Part shown: positions 1 to 5,845 of the stretch, in pieces
Position numbering within the stretch: position 1 is the first letter of the stretch
How the letters are laid out: each line of letters opens with the position of its first letter
DNA from: JANMJD01 sp031371195
GTDB taxonomy: Bacteria > Actinomycetota > Acidimicrobiia > Acidimicrobiales > Ilumatobacteraceae
Assembly: GCA_031371195.1 (NCBI GenBank)
Contig: JANMJD010000393.1
Coordinates: 1 to 10,125 of the forward strand
Reading direction: 5' to 3'
DNA length: 10,125 bases
Notes under the pieces: model-generated
Databases searched by the model: none
Told to the model about the DNA's origin: nothing
Seen by the model: the letters and a program-made list of their open reading frames with translations, nothing else
Made by a program: the position numbers and the translations under genes

Positions 1-790
1 CGGCGAAGGCGATGGCGGCCGCCGGCGTCAGCCAGATACCCGCGGCTGCGGCAACGACACTCGCCCCGAACTGTTTGCCCCACAGCAACCCCGAGACGAA
101 CGGCAGCACGACGGCGATAGCAAACAACAGCCATGGATCGATGTCGAACAGACGGCCCCAGCCGACCACGGCCTGGCCGGCCGCAGCGATGGCGCATACG
201 TTGCCGACGACCGCGCACACCCCCCACAGCACAAGAGTGAGTCGCCGACGGCCACGGGCGGCCCAGCGCGTACGCATGGCGACCGCGGCCCACATGATCC
301 AACGCTTGAACACCGGCACTCCAGCGACGCCCATCATGTCGCGAAAGAAGCTGTCGGACAGGCTGTCGCTGCCCAATGCACCGGTGTTGGGATCGCCATC
401 GGTGATCAGGCGGTCGTGGATCATTGCGGCGAGAGTGTGACGGCCGTAGGACGACTCGAACCAGGCGATGAACCGGGGCACGGAAGCCAGGTCGGTCAGC
501 TGACCGTCGGTGCCGAATGTACGGGCGGCGTCGACCATGGTGCGGGCGTCGCCGGGCGAGTGGCCGTTGCCCTCGACCGCCTGTTGCAACTTGTCGAGCG
601 TGTCGGCGTCGCAGAAGGCGAACCGGGTCGCCACCCGGAAGTTCTTGGGACCGACCTGGGCCATCTCGACCTGGCCGTCGGCCGCCTCGACCTTGAATCC
701 CGAATAGCTCGGGCGGTTCTCGGCGTCGAGCACACCGGACCAGTCGGTCCATCGCGTTTCGGTCGTTGGGGTTGAAGTCGTCACGGTCAC
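1..790 (-). CDS. DUF1353-domain protein with C-terminal membrane segments (partial, runs off left edge)
   Basis: The frame is open from a GTG at 790 to the window edge, giving 263 visible residues and no stop. The N-terminal half carries the DUF1353 signature: TDLASVPR at about residues 99-106 and, some 20 residues later, AAMIHDRLI at about 121-129. A basic stretch (RTRWAARGRRR, about 173-183) then leads into at least three hydrophobic segments at roughly 184-206, 217-237 and 243-263. It is therefore probably a membrane-anchored protein with a cytoplasmic soluble domain. DUF1353 has no established biochemical role that I know of; its conserved Asp and His suggest a possible active or metal site, which is inference. 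The GTG start overlaps the stop of the upstream SDR gene (GTGA, 787-790) and has no clear ribosome binding site, so it probably depends on translational coupling. A second GTG at 784 is an alternative start. The family call is fairly sure; the function is unknown. Confidence 0.8.
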   Translation of the reverse strand, partial: MTVTTSTPTTETRWTDWSGVLDAENRPSYSGFKVEAADGQVEMAQVGPKNFRVATRFAFCDADTLDKLQQAVEGNGHSPGDARTMVDAARTFGTDGQLTDLASVPRFIAWFESSYGRHTLAAMIHDRLITDGDPNTGALGSDSLSDSFFRDMMGVAGVPVFKRWIMWAAVAMRTRWAARGRRRLTLVLWGVCAVVGNVCAIAAAGQAVVGWGRLFDIDPWLLFAIAVVLPFVSGLLWGKQFGASVVAAAAGIWLTPAAAIAFA

Positions 791-1701
791 AATGAGTTCG
801 CCGCCGGCCCCGGAGATACCTGGGAATCGACCGGCGATCGGTTGGGCCGTGGCGGTGGCCAGCCGGGGAGCAGACCGCGCTTGGCCACCTCGCGCTGGGC
901 GATCACCACCTTGCCGCGGTACTCGTCGGCCGCCGGGTCGGTGGCCAGCCAGCGGATCGCCTTGCCGATGACCTCGGGGGTGGCCGGAGCGAAGTGCTGC
1001 ATGTATTGGTCGCCGCGGCCCGAGGCGATCATCTTCTCGGTCAGCGTGAAGCCCGGGTCGACGCTGAACGCCCGGATGCCGCGCTCGGCGTACTCGACGT
1101 GGATGATCGGGGTGATCCGCCCGAACGCCGCCTTCGACATGGCGTAGCCGAGCCCCCAGCCCCCCGATCCACTCGGGGCGGGGGGATCGACGTAGCCCGT
1201 TGAGGAGATCATGTTGATGATCGTTCCGCCGCCGGCGGCGACCATGCGGGGCAGGACCGCTCGCACGATTGCCAACTGGGCGAACACATTGCCCTCGATG
1301 ACCTTGGCGAGGCCGTCGTCGGGAATGTCGGCGATCAACTCCATCCCACCCCGTCCCTGGTAGACCGCGTTGTTGAGGACGAGGTCGAGTCGACCGTACC
1401 GCTCGTAGGCGGCCTCGACGGCACCGAGCACCGAGGCCCGGTCGAGCAGGTCCATCCTGACGCCGAGCACATCGGCCCCGGTTGCAGCGATCGCCGTCGT
1501 CGTCGATTCCAACGACCCGGGCAGGACGAGCCCGTCATCGGTGTCCGACCGGCCATCGCCCTCGCGCTCGGTCCGGGCGGTGATGACGAGATCGAACCCG
1601 GCCTCGGCGAGATCGATCGCCGAGGCCCGCCCGATGCCCCGACTCGCCCCGGTGACCAGCGCGACCGGGCGGCGCGCATCTGACTTCGATTGTCCTACCA
1701 T
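787..1701 (-). CDS. Short-chain dehydrogenase/reductase (SDR) with Pro-rich C-terminal tail
   Basis: This is a 304-residue cytoplasmic NAD(P)(H)-dependent oxidoreductase of the classical SDR fold. The cofactor-binding glycine motif TGASRGIG lies at residues 17-24, NNA at 110-112, the catalytic Ser in MISSTG near 167, and the catalytic pair in GYAMSK (Tyr186, Lys190). An LPGSLE segment near residues 60-65 recalls the insert of DHRS1/HSDL2-type SDRs. I chose the ATG at 1701 because GAGG (minus strand, 1711-1714) lies nine bases upstream and the protein then starts just before the Rossmann fold. An in-frame start at 1758 would add 19 basic residues and cross the palindrome in the promoter region. 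The last 25 residues are Pro/Ser-rich (WPPPRPNRSP onward), lie beyond the fold and reach into the start of the overlapping DUF1353 gene. The substrate cannot be told from sequence. Confidence 0.9.
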   Translation of the reverse strand: MVGQSKSDARRPVALVTGASRGIGRASAIDLAEAGFDLVITARTEREGDGRSDTDDGLVLPGSLESTTTAIAATGADVLGVRMDLLDRASVLGAVEAAYERYGRLDLVLNNAVYQGRGGMELIADIPDDGLAKVIEGNVFAQLAIVRAVLPRMVAAGGGTIINMISSTGYVDPPAPSGSGGWGLGYAMSKAAFGRITPIIHVEYAERGIRAFSVDPGFTLTEKMIASGRGDQYMQHFAPATPEVIGKAIRWLATDPAADEYRGKVVIAQREVAKRGLLPGWPPPRPNRSPVDSQVSPGPAANSL

Positions 1702-1710
1702 CGGTGCCAG

Positions 1711-1714
1711 CCTC
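1711..1714 (-). promoter_or_regulatory. Ribosome binding site of the SDR gene
   Basis: GAGG on the minus strand lies nine bases before the ATG at 1701. It decides the start against the longer in-frame option at 1758. Confidence 0.5.
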
Positions 1715-1735
1715 GCATTCCGGGGCGCACGCTTA

Positions 1736-1752
1736 CGACACCGAAGGTGTCG
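1736..1752. repeat. Perfect 17-bp inverted repeat, candidate operator
   Basis: The sequence is CGACACC-GAA-GGTGTCG: 7-bp arms around a 3-base centre, perfectly complementary. It lies mid-way in the divergent spacer, 31 bases before the DUF1989 start and 35 bases before the SDR start. Dyads of this size and placement are typical operators of dimeric regulators such as the TetR or GntR families. As RNA it could also form a hairpin in the DUF1989 leader. An overlapping alternative pairing, CACCG (1739-1743) with CGGTG (1751-1755), is also possible. No regulator gene is visible in the window. Confidence 0.55.
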
Positions 1753-1762
1753 GTGCAATCAA

Positions 1763-1775
1763 CCATTTCGAATGG
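1763..1775. repeat. Small inverted repeat overlapping the DUF1989 ribosome binding site
   Basis: The sequence is CCATT-TCG-AATGG, with 5-bp perfect arms. Its right arm shares GG (1774-1775) with the GGAGG Shine-Dalgarno sequence (1774-1778). In RNA it could partly hide the ribosome binding site. The arms are short, so chance is possible. Confidence 0.35.
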
Positions 1776-1778
1776 AGG
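1774..1778 (+). promoter_or_regulatory. Ribosome binding site of the DUF1989 gene
   Basis: GGAGG lies four bases before the GTG at 1783. It supports that GTG as the start over ATG codons further upstream, which would put the start inside the control region. Confidence 0.6.
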
Positions 1779-1782
1779 ATTC

Positions 1783-2382
1783 GTGTCCAACATCATCGTT
1801 CCCGGCGGCCATGCCCGGGCGGTCCGCCTTGGCGCCGGCGGAACCGTCGAGGTGGTCAACACCCACGGCACGCAGGTCGTCGACTTCTGGGCGATTCGCG
1901 CCGACCGACCCGAGATCGCCCTGTCGATGCAGCATTCGCGCATTCGGTGGCGGAATCTGCGGCCCCGCCCGGGCGACGAGATGCTCGACGAGGAACGAGC
2001 CGTCATCATGACCCTGACGGCCGACACCAGCCCCGGGGTCCACGACACGGTGATCGCCGCCTGCGACCCGTTTCGCTACACGCAACTTGGCGCCTCCCCC
2101 GATCATCGCTCGTGCTGCGGCAACTTCGCCGAAGCGTTGGCGGCACTCGATGTCACCCGCCGCACCCCCGTCCCGGCTCCGTTGAACCTGTTCATGAACA
2201 TCCCCTGGGACCTGGAGGGCAACATCACCTTCGAGCCGACCGTTTCGGCCCCGGGCGACATGGTCTCCCTGCGTGCCGAGGTCGATCTGATCGTCATCGC
2301 CTCGGCGTGTCCAATGGACATCGTGCCGATCAACGGTCCCGGCGGCGGTGCCCCCGTCGATGTCGAGTTGATCGTCGGGTGA
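1783..2382 (+). CDS. DUF1989 (urea carboxylase-associated) family protein
   Basis: This 199-residue soluble protein starts at GTG behind a GGAGG. It matches the DUF1989/urea-carboxylase-associated family in order and spacing: an N-terminal small-barrel segment with GTQVVDFWAI (residues 29-38), then DTSPGVHD (81-88) with a C at 94, the HRSCCGNF cluster (108-115), PLNLFMN (133-139), the SAPGDMVSLRAEVD stretch (155-168) and SACPMDIVPING (174-185). Conserved Cys, His and Asp in these blocks are probably the active or metal site. Family members are found beside urea carboxylase, allophanate hydrolase and guanidine-degradation genes, and their own activity is poorly defined. None of those partners is present here, so the gene is an orphan member. 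It reads divergently from the SDR/DUF1353 pair and may share its control region. The family call is secure; the function is not known. Confidence 0.88.
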   Translation: MSNIIVPGGHARAVRLGAGGTVEVVNTHGTQVVDFWAIRADRPEIALSMQHSRIRWRNLRPRPGDEMLDEERAVIMTLTADTSPGVHDTVIAACDPFRYTQLGASPDHRSCCGNFAEALAALDVTRRTPVPAPLNLFMNIPWDLEGNITFEPTVSAPGDMVSLRAEVDLIVIASACPMDIVPINGPGGGAPVDVELIVG

Positions 2383-2421
2383 GCATCATCGGCGGCCCGG
2401 TTTGCCGGTGGAGTCGATGTA

Positions 2422-2443
2422 CCGACCGCTGGTGCCCGGTCGG
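2422..2443 (+). terminator. Hairpin downstream of the DUF1989 gene (possible terminator)
   Basis: CCGACCG (2422-2428) pairs perfectly with CGGTCGG (2437-2443) across an 8-base loop, 39 bases after the DUF1989 stop. No T-tract follows, so it would be at best a weak or U-less terminator. It could instead be a dyad site upstream of the phosphatase gene. The rest of the 148-bp gap (2383-2530) shows nothing I can name. Confidence 0.3.
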
Positions 2444-2530
2444 CGGCTACGTCGAAGGCCAGGTGCTGCCCCTCGTCGCCTCCGCGCGCGTACGACCCAG
2501 GATCACGACGGGCCAGCTAACGTCCGACGC

Positions 2531-3511
2531 GTGACACCCTCCGTGCGGCACACGATCTCCGCCGGCATCGCAGTTGTGGCCCTGTCGGCTTCGGCCGCCA
2601 CGGCGACGGCACGAGTCGACCGGCCGAACGCCGTCCCGATCATCATGACCATCGGTCCGGCGATTGCGACCCAGCCGGCGATCCGGGAAACGACCCGGCT
2701 GCCGGCGGGCGACAACGTCGTGTGGGCGATGGGCGACATCGCCGAGTGTGACGGGCGGGCCAACGACGACGCCGTCGCCAACCTGCTGAAAGGGACGCAG
2801 GGCCCCATTCTGCTGCTCGGCGATCTCGCCTATCAGACCGGCTCGGTCGCCGAGTTCCGCGACTGCTTCGATCCGGCGTGGGGACCGGTGCGGTCACGGT
2901 GGCGACCAGTTCCCGGGAATCATGAGTACGGCACCACCAACGCGGCCGGGTACTACAGCTACTTCGGCGCGGCGGCGGCCGATCCGACCAAGGGGTACTA
3001 CTCCTACGACGTCGCCGGCTGGCACATCGTTGCGCTCAACTCGAACTGCGGACACATCGGTGGATGCGACGCCGGGTCGCCGCAGGAGCAATGGCTCCGC
3101 GCCGACCTCGCCCAACACCCGGTCGCCTGCACATTGGCCTACTGGCATCATCCACGGTTCAGCTCCGGTGAGCACCGCTCCGATCCGACATACACGGCAC
3201 TGTGGCAGGCGCTCTACGACGCCGGTGCCGACGTCGTTCTGAACGGTCATGACCACAACTACGAGCGCTTCGCGCCACAGACACCGACCGGCGTCGCCGA
3301 CCCGACGCGCGGCCTGCGGGAGTTCGTCGTCGGTACCGGGGGGGCGGGACTGCGCGTGGTGGGAGCGCGTGCTGCGAACTCCGAGTTGCAGGACGACACC
3401 ACATACGGGTCGCTGGCACTGACGCTCCAGGCCGGCTCGTATGCCTGGCAGTTCGTGCGCGCCGCCGGCTCGGGCACACTGTCGGATGCGGGCAGCGGGA
3501 CATGCCACTGA
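2531..3511 (+). CDS. Secreted metallophosphoesterase, purple acid phosphatase-like
   Basis: This 326-residue binuclear-metal phosphoesterase is probably exported and hydrolyses phosphate esters outside the membrane. The GTG at 2531 gives a short basic N-terminus followed by a hydrophobic, Ala-rich segment (ISAGIAVVALSASAATATA, about residues 9-27), which is a signal peptide with likely cleavage around residues 25-27. All five metallophosphatase blocks are present: GDI at 68-70, GDLAY at 97-101 (Tyr as in purple acid phosphatases), GNHE at 129-132, WHHP at 205-208 and GHDHNYERF at 239-247. It lacks the N-terminal fibronectin-like domain of plant enzymes. Six Cys residues, including a CX5C pair near 173-179, could form disulfides. 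The frame is open upstream to 2402, but that extension is Arg-rich and would bury the signal peptide. No good Shine-Dalgarno sequence precedes 2531, so the exact start is less certain than the function. Confidence 0.88.
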   Translation: MTPSVRHTISAGIAVVALSASAATATARVDRPNAVPIIMTIGPAIATQPAIRETTRLPAGDNVVWAMGDIAECDGRANDDAVANLLKGTQGPILLLGDLAYQTGSVAEFRDCFDPAWGPVRSRWRPVPGNHEYGTTNAAGYYSYFGAAAADPTKGYYSYDVAGWHIVALNSNCGHIGGCDAGSPQEQWLRADLAQHPVACTLAYWHHPRFSSGEHRSDPTYTALWQALYDAGADVVLNGHDHNYERFAPQTPTGVADPTRGLREFVVGTGGAGLRVVGARAANSELQDDTTYGSLALTLQAGSYAWQFVRAAGSGTLSDAGSGTCH

Positions 3512-3520
3512 CCGAAACCG

Positions 3521-3546
3521 GTCGAGCCGACTCGTCGAGCCGACTC
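3521..3546. repeat. 13-bp perfect tandem duplication
   Basis: GTCGAGCCGACTC occurs twice head to tail (3521-3533 and 3534-3546), followed by a partial third copy (GTCG). It lies between the phosphatase stop and the next gene and was probably made by replication slippage. No function is evident. Confidence 0.7.
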
Positions 3547-3560
3547 GTCGGGCTGACGAG
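3544..3560 (+). terminator. Intergenic hairpin after the phosphatase gene (weak terminator candidate)
   Basis: CTCGTC (3544-3549) pairs with GACGAG (3555-3560) across GGGCT. It begins in the end of the tandem repeat and has no T-tract after it. It may be a weak transcription barrier or a chance structure. Confidence 0.25.
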
Positions 3561-3567
3561 CGGTGGC

Positions 3568-3572
3568 GAGGG
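3568..3572 (+). promoter_or_regulatory. Ribosome binding site of the DUF6941-like gene
   Basis: GAGGG lies nine bases before the ATG at 3582. The alternative ATG at 3597 has no such motif. Confidence 0.5.
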
Positions 3573-3581
3573 TCGATCCGT

Positions 3582-4064
3582 ATGATCGCCACCGACATGG
3601 AATCCGGTGCATTTACCCCAGACCCCCTCGACCGCGCCTCGATCATGGCGCTCACGCTGTGCGATTTCGCCCAGATCCGCGAGGGGCTGTTGTTCATTGC
3701 ATCGGGCGGTGTGACCCGGTTGTATCGACCCGAATTGCCGGCGACGCTCGGTGCCCTCACCCTGGCCACGATCGTCGAGATCGCCCCCACCGAACTCGAC
3801 AAGGCCCACGAGATCCATGTCCGCATCCGCCACGTCGACAGCGCCACCGAACTCCTCACGGTCACCGGAGCGATGACCGCCCCCACCGCCGGAGGCGGCA
3901 TCTACGAACCCGGCGAGAGCGCCACCATCCCGTTGGCGGTCCCCCTACCGTCGAACGCCCCGTTGCATTTGTACGGTGCCTACGACCTGACGGCCTCGAT
4001 CGACGGCGGAGCGTCGGCCCGGCTCACGTTCTACGTCAAGCCGACGCCGCGACCGGCCAACTAG
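3582..4064 (+). CDS. Small DUF6941-like protein of unknown function
   Basis: This 160-residue soluble protein has no signal peptide, membrane span or recognisable catalytic motif. The segment ASIMALTLCDFAQIREG (about residues 19-35), then LLFIASGGVTRLYRPELP and alternating hydrophobic strands (LTLATIVEIA, HEIHVRIRHVDSATEL), ending in AYDLTASIDGG and LTFYVKP, resemble the all-beta DUF6941 family. There an A-x-x-CD motif is followed by a beta-sandwich that ends with a polypeptide-binding-like strand pattern. I make this match from memory and only tentatively. I chose ATG 3582 because GAGGG lies nine bases upstream; the frame is open further up to 3441, but that part overlaps the phosphatase gene and is Arg/Ala-rich without family features. 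It follows the phosphatase by 70 bases on the same strand and could be co-transcribed, although a hairpin lies between them. No role can be given. Confidence 0.72.
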   Translation: MIATDMESGAFTPDPLDRASIMALTLCDFAQIREGLLFIASGGVTRLYRPELPATLGALTLATIVEIAPTELDKAHEIHVRIRHVDSATELLTVTGAMTAPTAGGGIYEPGESATIPLAVPLPSNAPLHLYGAYDLTASIDGGASARLTFYVKPTPRPAN

Positions 4065-4070
4065 TCGGAT

Positions 4071-4084
4071 GGCCCAGCCGGGCC
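4071..4084 (+). terminator. Small hairpin after the DUF6941-like gene
   Basis: GGCCC-AGCC-GGGCC forms a perfect 5-bp stem six bases after the stop codon, in the 133-bp spacer between two convergent genes. No T-tract follows, so it is only a weak terminator candidate. The rest of the spacer to 4197 shows only a CGTATACG palindrome (4153-4160) and a repeated CTACCTA. Confidence 0.3.
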
Positions 4085-4197
4085 GCCGATCAGGCGATGC
4101 CGGTCCGCACGGCCCACGCGGCAACCCCTCGGCCCGCACATCGGAATTTCGGCGTATACGGTGACCTGCACCTACCTATTTCTCAGCTCGTCGCTAC

Positions 4198-5778
4198 CTA
4201 CTTCGCTGCGGCGTCGATCCGGGCGCGGGCCTGCAGTTCCGATTTGGCGACCTTGCCACCCGACGAGCGGGGCATCGCCGGGAGCACCCACAGGTGCTCG
4301 GGCCACCACTCGCGACTGACCCCGCGGGCGTCGAGGTGGGTCGTGAGGTTCGCCAGGTCGAGCGTGTGGCCAGGGCGAAGCTCGACGTAGACCCCGACCC
4401 GTTCGCCGAGTCGGGCGTCGGGCACGGCGACCGCCGCTACGAGTGCGACCGCCGGATGGGTGGCAACCTCCTCCTCGACGGCCGGAGCGGAGATGTTCTT
4501 GCCGCCGCGGATGATGAAGTCCGCCGTGCGGGCGACCACCGTCAACCAACCGTCGTCGTCGATACGCACGACATCGCCCATGAACATCCACCCGTCGTCG
4601 GTGAACAGCTCGCCGTTGGCGGCATCGTCGTCCCAGTACCCGAGGGCGGTCGCCGGGCCTTTGCAGGCCGGTCGTCCCTCACCCGCATCGCCGCTGACCC
4701 GCCGGCCGTCGAGGTCGTAGAGGCGGACATTCATCTCGTCGACCACCCGGCCACCCGTGGTCAGGCGCCGTTCCAACGGATCATCGACAGACGTTCCCGA
4801 GAGCATGCCGGTCTCGTTCGAACCGTAGAAGTTGAGCACCCGACAGCCGGTGCGCAGCTCGAACTCGCGCGCCCGCACCGGCGAGATCGCCTCGCCCCCG
4901 GTGAACAGCACTCGTAGCGACGACAGGTCGCGGTCGCCGGCCGCATCGAGGATCATCACGAACTGCGACGACACGGCCGCCAGCACGGTGACACGATGCT
5001 CCTCGATGGCCTGTGCGGCGAGCCCCGGATCGAATCGTTCCTGAACGATGCACGGCACTCCGAGCAGCGTGGGGCTCACGTGCGAGGTCCACAGGCCGAA
5101 GCCGAATGGGGCGGGCACCACGCTCATGAATCGCTCGTCGTCTTGCAGCGCGCCGAACTCGACCGCCTTACGGTGAAAGTAGACCCACCGGTTGATCGTC
5201 TGCATGACGCATTTGGGCAGCCCCGTGGTTCCCGATGTGGAGTTGAGCAGCCACAGCTCCGACGGCCCGATGGCGCGACCCGCGCAGTCCGCCGTCGGAC
5301 CGTCATCTACGGCGGGGCTGTGCAGGTCGTTGACGGTCACGACGTGATGCAGCCCGAGCCGGGTGGCCAACTCGGATGCCGGGCCATGCGGAGTCTCGAC
5401 CGGCAGCACTGCGGCAGTCGCCGCGCAGCGCGCGACCAGATACGACAGTTCGCGGATCCCGGCCCGCCAGCCCGCGCCGACGGCGATCGCACCCGCCCGC
5501 TCACACCCGAGCAATGCCCCGTGAACCGCTCCGCCATCGGGCAGCCAGACGAGAACGCGATCACCGCGACTCAATCCGCTGCCGGCCAGGCGGGACGCCA
5601 GCCCGTCGGCGAATTCGTGATAGGCACTCCAGGAGAGCGATGCCTCCCCCCACCGGTAGGCGACATCCTCGGCCCGCTCGGCGGCCAGGTCGGCGACACG
5701 AGCCGACAGGGTGGTCGCCCCCCACCAGCCGGCGGTTCGATAGCGGGCGTCATCGTCGGGGTCGGCAGCAGGGAGCAT
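4198..5778 (-). CDS. AMP-forming acyl-CoA ligase (ANL superfamily)
   Basis: This enzyme activates a carboxylic acid with ATP and CoA through an acyl-adenylate, in the cytoplasm. With the ATG at 5778 it has 526 residues, normal for the family. The core motifs are intact and in order: P-loop STSGTTGLPK (180-189), FTGGEAISP (292-300), YGSNETG (318-324), GDVVRIDDDG (401-410), RTADFIIRGGKNIS hinge/CoA region (417-430) and the C-terminal lysine in SSGGK (Lys509). The N-terminal ARYRTAGWW (about 11-19) recalls ligases for cyclic or aromatic acids such as cyclohexanecarboxylate and benzoate types, but the substrate cannot be read from sequence. Start choice is uncertain: GTG 5805 and TTG 5817 are in frame, and none has a well-spaced ribosome binding site. 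It reads divergently from the aldolase-amidohydrolase-esterase-SDR operon across 67 bases, which suggests that it activates a substrate or product of that pathway. Confidence 0.9.
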   Translation of the reverse strand: MLPAADPDDDARYRTAGWWGATTLSARVADLAAERAEDVAYRWGEASLSWSAYHEFADGLASRLAGSGLSRGDRVLVWLPDGGAVHGALLGCERAGAIAVGAGWRAGIRELSYLVARCAATAAVLPVETPHGPASELATRLGLHHVVTVNDLHSPAVDDGPTADCAGRAIGPSELWLLNSTSGTTGLPKCVMQTINRWVYFHRKAVEFGALQDDERFMSVVPAPFGFGLWTSHVSPTLLGVPCIVQERFDPGLAAQAIEEHRVTVLAAVSSQFVMILDAAGDRDLSSLRVLFTGGEAISPVRAREFELRTGCRVLNFYGSNETGMLSGTSVDDPLERRLTTGGRVVDEMNVRLYDLDGRRVSGDAGEGRPACKGPATALGYWDDDAANGELFTDDGWMFMGDVVRIDDDGWLTVVARTADFIIRGGKNISAPAVEEEVATHPAVALVAAVAVPDARLGERVGVYVELRPGHTLDLANLTTHLDARGVSREWWPEHLWVLPAMPRSSGGKVAKSELQARARIDAAAK

Positions 5779-5845
5779 CCCTCGAATAACAGCACACCGG
5801 TCCACTGCCTGGTTCAATGGAACGAAACGTCAGTGAGGGGCTTCG
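5779..5845. promoter_or_regulatory. Divergent promoter region between ligase and catabolic operon
   Basis: This 67-bp spacer lies between two divergent start codons and must hold the plus-strand promoter and, depending on the ligase start, the minus-strand one. I found no convincing -35/-10 pair and no long palindrome; only a short dyad, GTTC-AATG-GAAC (about 5812-5823), is visible. The compactness suggests joint control of both units. Confidence 0.4.
5835..5840 (+). promoter_or_regulatory. Ribosome binding site of the class II aldolase gene
   Basis: GAGGGG lies five bases before the ATG at 5846. It is the strongest Shine-Dalgarno sequence of the operon and sits at its first gene. Confidence 0.6.

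Larger units (their letters stand above)
1702..1782. promoter_or_regulatory. Divergent promoter/control region between the SDR and DUF1989 genes
   Basis: This 81-bp spacer separates two divergently read start codons, so it should contain both promoters. I could not assign convincing -35/-10 pairs. The best minus-strand guess is TTGATT (about 1758-1763), followed 18 bases later by a poor -10 (TCGTAA). The palindrome at 1736-1752 would lie inside that promoter. A shared regulator acting on both directions is plausible but inferred. Confidence 0.5.

Noticed and set aside
2402..2530. Upstream extension of the phosphatase frame from TTG 2402 or ATG 2417
   Set aside because: It would place an Arg-rich stretch in front of a clear signal peptide; GTG 2531 starts just before that signal.
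2894..3901. Minus-strand open frame of about 335 codons opposite the phosphatase and DUF6941-like genes
   Set aside because: It crosses two plus-strand genes and their spacer and shows no recognisable domain; a GC-driven shadow.
4153..4160. CGTATACG palindrome in the convergent spacer
   Set aside because: It has 4-bp arms only and is far from any promoter; expected by chance.
4172..4200. Repeated CTACCTA (4172-4178 and 4194-4200)
   Set aside because: It is a 7-base repeat with one spacing only, partly forming the ligase stop codon; too short to separate from chance.
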